Assembly: GCF_001269985.1 (NCBI RefSeq)
Contig: NZ_BBZB01000001.1
Location: forward strand, 3,968,001-4,032,000
Origin: Pseudoalteromonas sp. '520P1 No. 423'
Lineage (GTDB): Bacteria > Pseudomonadota > Gammaproteobacteria > Enterobacterales > Alteromonadaceae
Length of the DNA stretch: 64,000 nucleotides
Direction of reading: 5' to 3'
Part shown: piece after piece, positions 45,035 to 56,190 of the stretch
How the letters are laid out: each line of letters begins with the position of its first letter
Numbering within the stretch: position 1 is the stretch's first letter
Notes under the pieces: generated by a model
Seen by the model: only the letters and a program-made list of their open reading frames with translations
The model's database searches: none
What the model was told of the DNA's origin: nothing
Made by a program: the position numbers and the translations under genes

Positions 45035-46666
45035 TTAGGCAGGCGCCTCATCAATTTCTTCAATTGTCGTGAGTTCTTCATGTTTGACATATCTCAGTGT
45101 TTTAATACCTACCGACAAAAGCAGTAAAGCAATAAAAGCAAACCCCGCACTGACACAACCAATCATCCAATAGCCATTTTCTATCATTAACACCATTTCT
45201 TGACCAAGTACTGACCATTCAAAAGCGACTGTAACAGCGAGCAAAGCACCACTAACTATCAAGTTATAGCCAATGAAAGGGCGTAATTTATTAACAAAGA
45301 AGCCTGCAATAGTAATCAGTAAGAGCGAAAGGCCAAAAACATATTCAATGACATGCTCTCTTTCGCTTAATGCTTCAGGTAAGCTTCTTTCTAGGAAAAA
45401 GCAAAGAGCCGTAGCGGTTATTACACCAATACATCCGCCTAGTGTTGCACCACGAGTGAAGGCAAGCGTTTTGGGGTATTCATTTTTCTTTTGGCGCTTA
45501 ACCACCCATAGGACATTACCTGCGATGATCATGCCGCAAAATGCGATTGCTAAAACAAAGTAAATCAAACGCATATCTGTTCCCGCAAAGTTGGCAAAAT
45601 GCATTGAGTACAACATTTGTAAGCCTACGGCGAAGGTATTATCTTCTGGTAAATTCATATTTTGTGGAAAGTTATTTGTCGACACTTCATAGAAGCGCGA
45701 AAACTGTTTATTAAAGCCTGAGTTATATAATCCCCTAAACTGCAACACTGCATTTTTGTCGCCATAGGCGTAGATATTAAGTTGGGTGATATCAGCTTGA
45801 TGTTCTTGTGAAAGTCTTGCAGCAAAGGTTTTCAGATTAGGCATTTTTATTGATTCACCACTAGCTTCACTGTTATGGGTATAAAAGCCAGCGTCTTGCG
45901 TAACACCATTTAAATCACCTTTATAAAGTACTAATACACTGGGTATTTGAACCAAAATCAGTAAGTTTAATATCACACCTGAAAGTGCATACATGATCGC
46001 ATAAGGCAGGCTTATTACGCCGACCACGTTATGCATATCAGTCATTTGAGCGCGTATTGTTTGATCTTTACGATATAGGAAGAAATTTTTGATAATTTTC
46101 TTAAGCTGTATAACCACTCCAGTAATCGTAATCACAAAGAAAAATAAGGTAATGATACCGACGATGTACAAGCCCTGCGGTAGTTGCAGGCTGTAATGCA
46201 ACTCATACAAAAAATGAGCGAAATCAAATGGGCTATGCTCAGTAAATACTGAGCCACTATATGGGTCAATCAACAGACTAATAAATTTCTTTTTTACTTT
46301 ATTAGCATCAACAGGCGGGGCTGTTATAGTTTCTTTTTCAGGCTGCTTTTCAGATTGTACGGGGACTTGAAAGTACATCTTCAGATAAGGCATTTTGTCA
46401 TTAGGAAAGCGCAGAGTAATTCGCTCACCTGGTAAAATGCCATGAACTTTTATTTGCTCTTCAACCAAGTCATTGTAGTTAACAGAACTACCATCTTGTT
46501 TTGCTTCGGTATCAATATTGTAATAAGGCAATGTAGCCCATTGATCTAACTCAGGTTGAAAAAACGAAATAGCGCCAGCCCAAAAGACAATAAATAATGG
46601 TAGAGAAATGACTAAACCTACCCAACCATGGGCATTTATTGCGCTCTTTAATGTTTCAGACTTCAT
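45035..46666 (-). CDS. PepSY-associated TM protein, probable ferri-siderophore reductase
   Basis: From ATG 46666 (GGAGG six bases upstream, overlapping the previous stop) the 543-residue product has a PepSY-TM layout: membrane helix at about 12-35 (SAINAHGWVGLVISLPLFIV), a periplasmic region, then helices at about 165-190, 215-240, 355-380, and a C-terminal four-helix group. The HNVVGVISLPYAIMYALSG and SMHFANFAG segments hold histidines that could bind heme. Homologues such as Pseudomonas FpvG help reduce ferric siderophores in the periplasm. It lies between two small membrane proteins and a TonB receptor. Confidence 0.85.
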   Translation of the reverse strand: MKSETLKSAINAHGWVGLVISLPLFIVFWAGAISFFQPELDQWATLPYYNIDTEAKQDGSSVNYNDLVEEQIKVHGILPGERITLRFPNDKMPYLKMYFQVPVQSEKQPEKETITAPPVDANKVKKKFISLLIDPYSGSVFTEHSPFDFAHFLYELHYSLQLPQGLYIVGIITLFFFVITITGVVIQLKKIIKNFFLYRKDQTIRAQMTDMHNVVGVISLPYAIMYALSGVILNLLILVQIPSVLVLYKGDLNGVTQDAGFYTHNSEASGESIKMPNLKTFAARLSQEHQADITQLNIYAYGDKNAVLQFRGLYNSGFNKQFSRFYEVSTNNFPQNMNLPEDNTFAVGLQMLYSMHFANFAGTDMRLIYFVLAIAFCGMIIAGNVLWVVKRQKKNEYPKTLAFTRGATLGGCIGVITATALCFFLERSLPEALSEREHVIEYVFGLSLLLITIAGFFVNKLRPFIGYNLIVSGALLAVTVAFEWSVLGQEMVLMIENGYWMIGCVSAGFAFIALLLLSVGIKTLRYVKHEELTTIEEIDEAPA

Positions 46667-46938
46667 ACTCCCTCCTGAATATAAAACCACGCATTAATCA
46701 ACGCCGTAACTAAAAAACCTACCAGACAAATCAAAGCCGGCTTTTTGAGTGAATGCACGCAATAAAACCAACTAATCAGTGCACTCCATAAGGTAAATCC
46801 ACCGATAACAGCGATAAATAAAAAGACATCACGAGGTAGCGGAACAATAAAACCAATGTTCATAAACAGGCTCATACTAAGCAAAAACCCCAGTAAAAAA
46901 CCAATCAGCGTTTTAGACCATAAGGATTCAGACCACAT
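46663..46938 (-). CDS. small membrane protein of iron-uptake operon (DUF3649-like)
   Basis: The 91-residue protein has three predicted membrane helices (about 8-28, 33-55, 66-86), with WSESLWSKTLIGFLLGFLLS at the start. Size and place between a PepSY protein and another small membrane protein match the DUF3649-type subunit of siderophore-reduction operons. The family call rests on position and helix pattern; sequence similarity was not tested. Its start overlaps the upstream gene by 11 bases and its stop overlaps the PepSY start, indicating tight coupling. Confidence 0.6.
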   Translation of the reverse strand: MWSESLWSKTLIGFLLGFLLSMSLFMNIGFIVPLPRDVFLFIAVIGGFTLWSALISWFYCVHSLKKPALICLVGFLVTALINAWFYIQEGV

Positions 46939-47263
46939 AAAAACCTCCGATCAGCGCCGTAAATAAAGTTATAACCGTGCCGAAAACGAGCGTTTTTCTT
47001 TGATAGGGGTAATATGGAATAGTTAAGGCAAGTAAAATCCAAACCAACATGATCATTACGATTAGTATCAAAGTGGCTGATAACCAGTGATGCAGCTTCA
47101 GTAACAATGTAAATGCACCAATCATGCTGACACAGAATAATAACCAGCCAAACTTTTTAGCAATAGGTTTCGACAGAATCATTTGTCGTTCAGATGCAAC
47201 ATAGGGGCTGACACTGCCTAACCAACACAAGCACAGTGCTGCAACATTAACCAAAAAAGTCAT
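46928..47263 (-). CDS. small membrane protein of iron-uptake operon (DUF3325-like)
   Basis: The product has 111 residues from ATG 47263, or 122 from a TTG at 47296; neither has a clear ribosome-binding site, so the start is unsure. Four hydrophobic segments are present (about 3-18, 38-55, 59-80, 88-108), with SERQMILSKPIAKKFGWLLF between the first two. It is the first gene of the set with the DUF3649-like, PepSY and TonB receptor genes, in the order known for Pseudomonas fpvGHJK-type operons. The role in ferric-siderophore reduction is inferred from that order. Confidence 0.6.
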   Translation of the reverse strand: MTFLVNVAALCLCWLGSVSPYVASERQMILSKPIAKKFGWLLFCVSMIGAFTLLLKLHHWLSATLILIVMIMLVWILLALTIPYYPYQRKTLVFGTVITLFTALIGGFYVV

Positions 47264-47329
47264 GGGTCTATATTTTATAAACTGGAGAATAGCCAAATGT
47301 TAAATGATTTGAAAAGCAAATAAAAGCGT

Positions 47330-47356
47330 AAATGCGAATAAAAAATACTATCATTT
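47330..47356. promoter_or_regulatory. inverted repeat, candidate Fur-type operator for iron operon
   Basis: AAATGCGAATA at 47330-47340 and TACTATCATTT at 47346-47356 are imperfect inverted halves (8 of 11). The left half matches a Fur half-site (AAATGAGAAT) at nine of ten positions, but the spacing is wider than the usual Fur box. It is 34 bases upstream of the earliest start. Confidence 0.3.
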
Positions 47357-47450
47357 ATAATGGATAAATGAGCTGATAGTAATAACTGGTTTCACTTTGC
47401 ATCTAATCTTAGCCAACTCTTATAACTCCCATAGTAGAAAATCACGTATC

Positions 47451-47580
47451 AAAGGAGTCTTTATGACTAAGTAGCAACTAAATTCGCAATTTTAATTCTC
47501 TCATATTTATGCAATTTTACTCGGACCTTTGCGCATGCGGTTAGGTTGCTTTTCTTATGTTGTTAAACGCAGACTCCTTT
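47451..47580. repeat. 130-base imperfect palindrome (MITE-like or structured RNA)
   Basis: AAAGGAGTCT at 47451-47460 and AGACTCCTTT at 47571-47580 are perfect inverted ends. An inner pair AGCAACTAA (47473-47481) and TTAGGTTGCT (47541-47550) nests within them, and the centre holds two copies of GCAATTTTA plus GCGCATGCGG. No coding potential. Confidence 0.45.
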
Positions 47581-47810
47581 AATTGTAAAGTTCTGTTTTT
47601 ATAGGCTTAACATTAATAAATACATTTACAATTATAGGTAATCTAGGCATTGGTATATCTAAGGTAAGTATGTTTTTTTATCAGTTATATTATTATTTCA
47701 TTTGGTGAAGTTTTAGTAGGTATATGGAAAATGTTGAGTAAACAGTCGCCTAGCAAGTAATAGATTTAATTACAACAAACAGTGTTGTTTTACATTTAAA
47801 AAGTAACAAA

Positions 47811-47836
47811 AAGCCTGAACATTTCTGTTCAGGCTT
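47811..47836 (-). terminator. groES-groEL terminator
   Basis: On the minus strand AAGCCTGAACA-GAAA-TGTTCAGGCTTTTTG: 11-bp stem and T5, about 50 bases after the groEL stop. Confidence 0.9.
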
Positions 47837-47886
47837 ATTAATTTCAAAGTGTTTGGATTATATTATATAGAGTAAAAACTCAATTT

Positions 47887-49551
<1,665 letters not shown>

Positions 49552-49598
49552 CTATAAAATTTTTATCTGTTCTGAGAATCAATAAATTTTGTGTAAAT

Positions 49599-49886
49599 TT
49601 ATTCTACGATTGCAACAATGTTATCTTCGCGCATGATCAAGTACTCTTGATCTTCAATTTTTTCAGTTTTTTCGATGTATTGACCGAAAAGAACTGTTTC
49701 GCCAACTTTAACTTCTAATGTTTTAAGTTCGCCATTATCTAAAATGCGACCATTACCTACTGCAACGATTTCGCCACGAGTAGACTTTTCTGCTGCTGAA
49801 CCCATTAATACAATGCCGCCAGCTGATTTTGTTTCTTCTTCTAAGCGTTTTACGATAACGCGATCACTTAATGGACGTAAGTTCAT
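49599..49886 (-). CDS. groES: co-chaperonin GroES
   Basis: The 95-residue product begins [20 protein letters not shown] and contains the mobile loop [15 protein letters not shown] and the closing [13 protein letters not shown]. It caps the GroEL ring. AGGA is seven bases before the ATG. First gene of the groES-groEL operon. Confidence 0.99.
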   Translation of the reverse strand: MNLRPLSDRVIVKRLEEETKSAGGIVLMGSAAEKSTRGEIVAVGNGRILDNGELKTLEVKVGETVLFGQYIEKTEKIEDQEYLIMREDNIVAIVE

Positions 49887-49955
49887 TTTTTATTCCTAAT
49901 AATGTTGATTCTTAATATTGCGCTTAGTTATGCAACAATAATATTTGATTATATT

Positions 49956-49984
49956 TATGGGGATGATTTTATTTATCCCAAGCA
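49956..49984 (-). promoter_or_regulatory. sigma-32-type heat-shock promoter of groES-groEL
   Basis: On the minus strand CTTGGGA (49982-49976) and CCCCATAAAT (from 49962) are 13 bases apart, close to the sigma-32 consensus CTTGAAA-N13-17-CCCCATNT. About 70 bases upstream of groES. Confidence 0.75.
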
Positions 49985-50009
49985 AAAAAGCTTAAAAATT
50001 AGATAAAAA

Positions 50010-50534
50010 CTACTCTTTTCGCTGAAATTGACCTTCTAGCACTTTTGGTTTTGGTACTTGAGGTTGATTTTCATAAGTTTGCCCTTGGCTATTTTCTTGA
50101 TTCTGTTCTTGATTGAACGGACTTTGATTAAAACCACCTGAAGAGAAGTGAAAACCATGCGCACCAGATGATGCGCCTTTAGCCGCAACTTGCTTTAAAA
50201 TGCCTGCGGCCATTTTATTACGTATGAATGGCGTTAATAATAAAAAACCAAAAATATCAGTGACTATGCCAGGTGTTACTAATAATACACCTGCAATAAT
50301 AACGCATAAGCCAGAAAATAAATCTTGCGCTGGCATTTGACCTTGCGCCATTTGAGTTTGCACATTTTTTAATGCATCAGTGCCTTGCTGCTTAACTAAT
50401 TTAGCACCTATAAATGCAGTGATGATGACTAAGGCGATTGTACTCCAACCCCCAATTACCTCACTTACTTGAATTAATAATGCAATTTCTATTATCGGAA
50501 TAATAATAAAAACGAATAATAATGCCTTAAACAT
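50010..50534 (-). CDS. fxsA: FxsA family cytoplasmic membrane protein
   Basis: The 174-residue protein has the FxsA pattern: LLFVFIIIPIIEIALLIQVS (helix 1), IALVIITAFIGAKLVKQQG (helix 2), a third hydrophobic stretch VIIAGVLLVTPGIVTDIFGF, and FLLLTPFIRNKMA, then a Gln/Gly-rich polar tail (about 125-174). FxsA in E. coli influences exclusion of phage T7; its normal role is unknown. GAGGT four bases before the ATG supports the start. It lies just upstream of groES, as in many gammaproteobacteria. Confidence 0.88.
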   Translation of the reverse strand: MFKALLFVFIIIPIIEIALLIQVSEVIGGWSTIALVIITAFIGAKLVKQQGTDALKNVQTQMAQGQMPAQDLFSGLCVIIAGVLLVTPGIVTDIFGFLLLTPFIRNKMAAGILKQVAAKGASSGAHGFHFSSGGFNQSPFNQEQNQENSQGQTYENQPQVPKPKVLEGQFQRKE

Positions 50535-50840
50535 ACTAACCTCAGAGAAAATAAATTACATATAACGAAATATAAATGAGGGTTAAGCGGTCTTTTTTCA
50601 ACCCAAGTTTATGCTTATTTTGCTGATTTACTCAGCAAACTAAGGTATAAATACAACATTAAAAATTAAGTCATTGTTTGTATGGTTTAAGTTTGTATTA
50701 AGTTTGATTTTTTAAACTCTTTAAATGAGTCAAATCCACTTAATTTATTTAAAAATATAAAAGATGACAGCGGCCTATGGTTTAGGCTATTTAAAGTATA
50801 AGTCTTAGCTATTTACTAGACTTGATGAGGTAACAGTTCA
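50535..50840. other. 306-base gap between fxsA and dsbD
   Basis: Contains the divergent upstream regions of fxsA and dsbD. A weak hairpin GGGTT/AACCC occurs near 50580-50604. No gene or distinct site is supported. Confidence 0.5.
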
Positions 50841-52640
50841 ATGCGTTTTATATCTTCAATATTTTTATATTTGCTTTTATTTGTCAGTTTATTAACCCCT
50901 AACACTAGCTATGCTAACAATATACTAGATGATTTAATGGCTCCACCACAGCAAACTTTTCTACCTGTCTCTGAAGCATTTAAGCTGGACTTTGATCAAC
51001 AAGGCGAAAAGCTTTTTATTACTTGGGAAATCGCGCCTGAGTATTATATTTATCAAAAAAAACTACAGTTTATTGCTAAAGAGGCCAACCTTGAACAGCC
51101 TAAATTACCTGATGGCCAATGGATAGAAGATGAGTTTTTTGGTAAAACTCAGGTTTACTTTAATGTATTAAATCTTGTTATTCCTATCTCAGATATTAAA
51201 GAAAACGCGATTGTCAAAATTCGCTATCAAGGCTGTGCTGAAGCCGGTTTGTGTTACCCGCCAGAAACTATCTCAATTCCATTAAGTACACTCACTGCTG
51301 CTAATAAAATAGTAACAACGCCTTCTAATGACGTGACTACGACTTCACAAAGTAATAACGATGAATTGTCGCTTACCGATAAATTATCGCAACAAGGATT
51401 CACTAAAAACCTCATTGTATTTTTCTTCTTAGGTTTAGGTTTGGCATTTACACCTTGTGTATTCCCAATGTTTCCAATTTTATCTAGCCTAATTGCAGGA
51501 CAATCAGGCTCATTATCTACCAAACGTGCTTTTGCTTTATCTTTTGTTTATGTACAAGGCATGGCAATCACATATGCCTTATTAGGCTTGGTCGTTGCAA
51601 CCTTAGGCGGTCAAGTACAATCCTATTTACAACACCCTTATGTATTAATCAGCTTTAGTTTATTGTTTGTTGTTTTAGCGCTATCTATGTTTGGTTTATT
51701 TGAAATAAGACTACCAAGTAGCTGGATGTCACGTTTGACGCAAATGAGTAATCAGCAAAAAAGTGGTAATTATATTGGTGTATTTTTAATGGGAGTATTA
51801 TCGGGCTTAATCGCTTCGCCTTGTACAACTGCACCACTTTCAGGTGTTTTATTATATGTCGCTCAAAATGGTGATTATTTTGTAGGTGGTATAACGCTAT
51901 ATGTATTGAGTATGGGCATGGGTTTACCTTTATTATTATTAGGCACTTCAGGCGGTAAGCTATTGCCTAAGTCTGGTAGTTGGATGGATCAAGTTAAAAC
52001 CTTATTTGGTTTTATCATGTTAGTTGTACCTTTAATATTGTTAGAGCGTATTTTAAGTTTTGATATTATTTTAACTTTAGGCGCAATACTTATGATAGCA
52101 ACTGCGACATATTTATATTATTGGCATACGCAAACAACACAAGCTAAGGGTAAAACAATATTATGGTTAAGTGCTTTTATTATATTATTTTCAGCGCTAA
52201 GCCTATTACAGAAACTTTATTTAACAACGGATACTGCGCCAAGCCAGCAAACACAAACCATCACTAGTGAACAAAGTAATGGAGAATTCAAAAAAATTGC
52301 TGATTTAGCAGAACTTAATGAAGCGATTAAGCTTGCTAATCAAAACGATAAATTAGTTATGGTAGATTTATATGCAGACTGGTGTGTTGCTTGTAAAGAA
52401 TTTGAGCATTATACCTTTGCTGATCATAAGGTACTTAAAGCATTCTCAGGCTATGAACTCTTTCAAGTAGATTTAACCGATGCTAATGATACTAATATGG
52501 CATTTATGAAACACTTTAATGTGTTTGGTTTACCAAGTATTTTGTTTTTTGATAAAAACGGAAAAGAACTCTCATCTGAACGAGTAACCGGCTTTATGGA
52601 TGCAGATAATTTTTCAGCGCATTTAGACAAACTAAAATAG
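50841..52640 (+). CDS. dsbD: protein-disulfide reductase DsbD
   Basis: The 599-residue protein passes electrons from cytoplasmic thioredoxin to periplasmic substrates such as DsbC and cytochrome maturation proteins. It has a signal peptide (about 1-25), the alpha domain with a redox Cys pair (YQGCAEAGLCYPP, near residues 134-140), an eight-helix transmembrane domain with its two cysteines (FTPCVFPMFP and SPCTTAPLSG), and a C-terminal thioredoxin-like gamma domain (YADWCVACKEFEHY). GAGG lies ten bases before the ATG. Length is near E. coli DsbD (565). Confidence 0.96.
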   Translation: MRFISSIFLYLLLFVSLLTPNTSYANNILDDLMAPPQQTFLPVSEAFKLDFDQQGEKLFITWEIAPEYYIYQKKLQFIAKEANLEQPKLPDGQWIEDEFFGKTQVYFNVLNLVIPISDIKENAIVKIRYQGCAEAGLCYPPETISIPLSTLTAANKIVTTPSNDVTTTSQSNNDELSLTDKLSQQGFTKNLIVFFFLGLGLAFTPCVFPMFPILSSLIAGQSGSLSTKRAFALSFVYVQGMAITYALLGLVVATLGGQVQSYLQHPYVLISFSLLFVVLALSMFGLFEIRLPSSWMSRLTQMSNQQKSGNYIGVFLMGVLSGLIASPCTTAPLSGVLLYVAQNGDYFVGGITLYVLSMGMGLPLLLLGTSGGKLLPKSGSWMDQVKTLFGFIMLVVPLILLERILSFDIILTLGAILMIATATYLYYWHTQTTQAKGKTILWLSAFIILFSALSLLQKLYLTTDTAPSQQTQTITSEQSNGEFKKIADLAELNEAIKLANQNDKLVMVDLYADWCVACKEFEHYTFADHKVLKAFSGYELFQVDLTDANDTNMAFMKHFNVFGLPSILFFDKNGKELSSERVTGFMDADNFSAHLDKLK

Positions 52641-52652
52641 CAAATAGTTTAA

Positions 52653-52690
52653 AGAGCTAAAATTAAATTATAAAATTTTAGCTCTGTTTT
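52653..52690 (+). terminator. dsbD terminator
   Basis: AGAGCTAAAATT at 52653-52664 pairs perfectly with AATTTTAGCTCT at 52674-52685, followed by GTTTTT. Confidence 0.8.
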
Positions 52691-52955
52691 TAACAAACCT
52701 CTCTATCTTTATGCTAAAGATTTAATGCCACCTTTTTAAAGATAAACTAAATCTCCCCAGCTGTATTATCGGCATTAAGCTTCACACCTGACTTTTTACT
52801 GATTAGACCAGTATTTTGCTGCTATTTTCTTTGAAATAACTATAATCGTTGCTGAACGTGATAAAAAGTTGCGATTTAAGTCAGAACCTATTAAGTTATG
52901 ACTCAAATCATAAAAAACAACGACACTCACAACATTTAAGGAAATTTCGCAGAAA

Positions 52956-53408
52956 ATGACTGCTAAATTTAAACTTTTAGTCCTAAATGGACCAAATTTA
53001 AATATGTTAGGTAAAAGAGAGCCTGAAACGTACGGTTCACAAACCCTTGACGATATTACCGCATCATTAACGCAACAAGCGCTTAAGCTTAATATTGAGC
53101 TGGAGCACTTCCAAAGTAATGGTGAGCAAGCATTAATAGAGCGTATACATTCAGCTTGGGGCAAGGTTGATTTTATTATTATTAACCCCGCCGCATTTAC
53201 ACATACCAGTGTCGCTTTAAGAGATGCATTACTAAGTGTTGATATACCTTTTTATGAAGTGCATTTATCAAACGTTCACAAAAGAGAAGCTTTTAGACAT
53301 CACTCGTATTTTTCTGATGTTGCACAAGGCGTACTCGTAGGATTTGGTGCAATGGGTTATTCCATGGCTTTAACAGCCGCGGCGAACCAATTGCAAAACA
53401 CACATTAA
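52956..53408 (+). CDS. aroQ: type II 3-dehydroquinate dehydratase
   Basis: The 150-residue enzyme of the shikimate pathway converts 3-dehydroquinate to 3-dehydroshikimate. It shows [20 protein letters not shown], the catalytic Tyr in [40 protein letters not shown], and [17 protein letters not shown]. It is 24 bases upstream of accB, the usual aroQ-accB-accC order. Confidence 0.97.
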   Translation: MTAKFKLLVLNGPNLNMLGKREPETYGSQTLDDITASLTQQALKLNIELEHFQSNGEQALIERIHSAWGKVDFIIINPAAFTHTSVALRDALLSVDIPFYEVHLSNVHKREAFRHHSYFSDVAQGVLVGFGAMGYSMALTAAANQLQNTH

Positions 53409-53432
53409 TATAAAATAGAGACGGGTTTATCC

Positions 53433-53888
53433 ATGGATATTCGTAAGATAAAAAAATTAATTGAGCTAGTTGAAGAGTCTGGTATTTCTGAATTAGAAAT
53501 CACTGAAGGTGAAGAATCAGTACGTATTAACCGTTACAGCCCATCGCCTGTTATGACTCAAGCAATGGCAGCACCAATTGCAGCTCCGGCTCCAGTAGCA
53601 GCTGCTCCTGCAGTTGCTGCACCAGCAGCAGAAAGCGCTCCAGCAGCAATTTCTGGTCACGTTATTAAATCTCCAATGGTTGGTACTTTCTATCGTTCAG
53701 CTTCTCCTGAAGCGCCTTCATATGTAGAAGTTGGTTCTACAGTAAATGTTGGTGATACTTTATGTATTTTAGAAGCTATGAAAATGATGAATCAAATCGA
53801 AGCTGATAAAGCTGGCGTGATCAAAGAGATTTTAGTTAATAACGAAGATCCAATCGAATTTGATCAACCACTATTTATCATCGAATAA
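53433..53888 (+). CDS. accB: acetyl-CoA carboxylase biotin carboxyl carrier protein
   Basis: The 151-residue carrier has the N-terminal helical region ([20 protein letters not shown]), an Ala/Pro linker (about 45-72) and a biotinyl domain with Lys117 in LEAMKMMN as the biotinylation site. It carries carboxylate between AccC and AccAD in fatty-acid synthesis. accC begins 15 bases after its stop. Confidence 0.98.
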   Translation: MDIRKIKKLIELVEESGISELEITEGEESVRINRYSPSPVMTQAMAAPIAAPAPVAAAPAVAAPAAESAPAAISGHVIKSPMVGTFYRSASPEAPSYVEVGSTVNVGDTLCILEAMKMMNQIEADKAGVIKEILVNNEDPIEFDQPLFIIE

Positions 53889-53903
53889 TCTAAGGCAAAC
53901 GCT

Positions 53904-55247
53904 ATGTTAGATAAAGTTGTTATCGCAAACCGAGGTGAAATTGCACTTCGTATATTGCGTGCCTGTAAAGAGCTTGGCATCAAAACTGTTGCCGTGCATT
54001 CTACTGCAGACAGAGATCTAAAACATGTATTGTTAGCCGATGAAACGATTTGTATCGGTAAACCTTCTGCTTTAGAAAGTTACTTAGATATCCCTCGCAT
54101 TATTGCCGCTGCTGAAGTTACTGATGCTGTTGCGATACACCCAGGTTACGGATTTTTAGCTGAAAATGCTGATTTTGCTGACCAAGTTGAGCAAAGTGGT
54201 TTTATCTTTATCGGTCCTAAAGGCGATACTATTCGCATCATGGGTGATAAAGTTGAAGCAATCAAAGCGATGCGTAAAGCCGGTGTACCATGTGTACCAG
54301 GCTCAGACGGTCCATTGACTGAAGATGCTGAACGTAACCTGCAAATTGCAAAACGCATTGGTTATCCTGTGATCATTAAAGCTGCCGGTGGTGGTGGTGG
54401 TCGTGGTATGCGTGTTGTACGTAACGATGAAGAATTAATTGATTCTATTGCATTAACGCAAAGTGAAGCACAACAGTTCTTTGGTAACCCAATGGTTTAC
54501 ATGGAAAAATTCCTTGAAAACCCACGTCATATCGAAGTGCAAGTATTAGCTGACGGTCAAGGTAATGCAATTCACTTAGGTGAACGTGATTGTTCTATGC
54601 AACGTCGTCATCAAAAAGTTGTTGAGGAAGCGCCTGCGCCAGGTATTACTGAAGAAATGCGCAAATTCATTGGTGAGCGTTGTACACGTGCATGTATCGA
54701 TATTAATTATCGTGGTGCAGGTACTTTTGAGTTCCTATATGAAAATGGCGAATTCTACTTCATTGAAATGAATACACGTATTCAGGTTGAGCATCCTGTA
54801 ACTGAAATGGTTACTGGTGTTGACTTAATCAAAGAGCAACTAAAAATAGCTGCTGGTCAACCGCTAAGCCTCACTCAAGATGATATCGTGATTAAAGGTC
54901 ATGCTGTTGAGTGTCGTATTAATGCAGAAGATCCAGTGTCATTTATTCCTTCACCGGGTAAAATTACACGTTTCCACCCTGCCGGTGGTTTAGGTGTACG
55001 TTGGGATAGCCATATTTATGCTGATTACAGCGTACCACCATATTATGACTCTATGGTAGGTAAGTTAATTACTTATGGTGAAAACCGTGATATCGCGATT
55101 GCGCGTGCACGAATCGCTTTAGATGAATTAGTAATTGAAGGTATTAAAACTAATATCCCATTACATAAAGAAATCTTAGCCGATGAAAACTTTCAAAATG
55201 GTGGTGCAAACATCCACTATTTAGAAAAGAAATTAGGTCTACAATAA
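53904..55247 (+). CDS. accC: biotin carboxylase AccC
   Basis: The 447-residue ATP-grasp enzyme carboxylates biotin on AccB. Visible signatures: [67 protein letters not shown], and [20 protein letters not shown]. Length agrees with E. coli AccC (449). A strong terminator closes the accBC unit. Confidence 0.98.
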   Translation: MLDKVVIANRGEIALRILRACKELGIKTVAVHSTADRDLKHVLLADETICIGKPSALESYLDIPRIIAAAEVTDAVAIHPGYGFLAENADFADQVEQSGFIFIGPKGDTIRIMGDKVEAIKAMRKAGVPCVPGSDGPLTEDAERNLQIAKRIGYPVIIKAAGGGGGRGMRVVRNDEELIDSIALTQSEAQQFFGNPMVYMEKFLENPRHIEVQVLADGQGNAIHLGERDCSMQRRHQKVVEEAPAPGITEEMRKFIGERCTRACIDINYRGAGTFEFLYENGEFYFIEMNTRIQVEHPVTEMVTGVDLIKEQLKIAAGQPLSLTQDDIVIKGHAVECRINAEDPVSFIPSPGKITRFHPAGGLGVRWDSHIYADYSVPPYYDSMVGKLITYGENRDIAIARARIALDELVIEGIKTNIPLHKEILADENFQNGGANIHYLEKKLGLQ

Positions 55248-55268
55248 GTTATTAGCCGAATTAATTAT

Positions 55269-55294
55269 AAAGCCAGCATTTGCTGGCTTTTTTG
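55269..55294 (+). terminator. accB-accC terminator
   Basis: AAAGCCAGC-ATT-TGCTGGCTTTTTT, compact stem with a T tail 22 bases after the accC stop. Confidence 0.92.
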
Positions 55295-55394
55295 TACATT
55301 TAATTTTAAAACCAACGAGATCAACAAACCTGCTTTCATGTACTACACTTAGACAAAGAAATTTGATACTGAATATTTAAGGAAGAGTGTCGCT

Positions 55395-56091
55395 ATGCAC
55401 TATGCGTTATCAGCTGATGAATTTAGCCATGCACTCGATATGGTAAAAGAGTCATTGGTAATTTTAAATGATGACAGACAAATCCTTTGGCTAACAAAAA
55501 AACACAAACACTTTTCAACTTTAATTCACAAGAACTTAAAGGTAAAAAATTTGCCAAACTAATAACAAATAGCCAAGATCAACCAAACAACTATGATTTA
55601 ACTCACTTGTTAGCTGAAAATAATTTATTGCAATCTAATGATACGAAAGAGGTCATATGTTATCAAAAAAATGACATCCCTTTTCCTGCGCTTTTATATT
55701 TAAACAAAACAAAAATCAATGAGCGATGGCTTTTATGTGTCACCATAAATGACTTCACTGAAAAAACCAAAATACAAGAAAATATGCTTTGGTCTTCAAC
55801 TCACGACCCTCTGACTTAATTACCTAACAGACAACTTTTACAAACTAAGCTGCAAGATGCAATTCAACAAACAGTGATAGAACAAAACCATATTGCGCTT
55901 ATATTTATAGATTTAGATAATTTTAAATTAGTAAATGATACTTATGGTCATGAGATGGGAGATAGACTGTTAAAAATCATGAGGTATTTTAGATTCAACC
56001 TATGACATTAGAGAATATTGAATATGTTGCGACTGCAAGTATTGGCATTGCTTTTGATGATGCAGGCTCTAAAAATGCCCAAGATTTATGA
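55395..56091 (+). pseudogene. broken PAS-GGDEF diguanylate cyclase
   Basis: ATG 55395 with GGAAGAG upstream opens MHYALSADEFSHALDMVKES and continues to ILWL, where a run of A near 55495 shifts the frame. The following frame (55487-55819) reads a PAS-like NFNSQELKGKKFAKLI to WSSTHDPLT, then stops at a TAA where cyclases have DPLTGLPNR. Beyond the stop the same frame continues [37 protein letters not shown] and MGDRLLKIM, the first half of a GGDEF domain. It then breaks: the GGDEF signature is gone and only a late piece, EYVATASIGIAF, follows in another frame. A frameshift, a nonsense change and a deletion together show decay. Confidence 0.88.
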
Positions 56092-56190
56092 ACATAAATA
56101 ATAATCGTTCATATACAATTTAATCCTTAGTTTTTAGACTATAATCTAAATGTAACGGAATAGTTAAACCTAACTTAAAAGGAAAGTAAA

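Larger units (their letters stand above)
47297..47886. other. 590-base gap with operator candidate, large imperfect palindrome and groEL terminator
   Basis: No gene is seen on either strand. Contents: an inverted repeat upstream of the iron operon (47330-47356), a structured segment 47451-47580, and the groEL terminator at 47811-47836. Confidence 0.6.

Noticed and set aside
52796..53164. 122-codon minus-strand frame over aroQ and its leader
   Set aside because: Overlaps the conserved aroQ coding sequence and lacks a ribosome-binding site.
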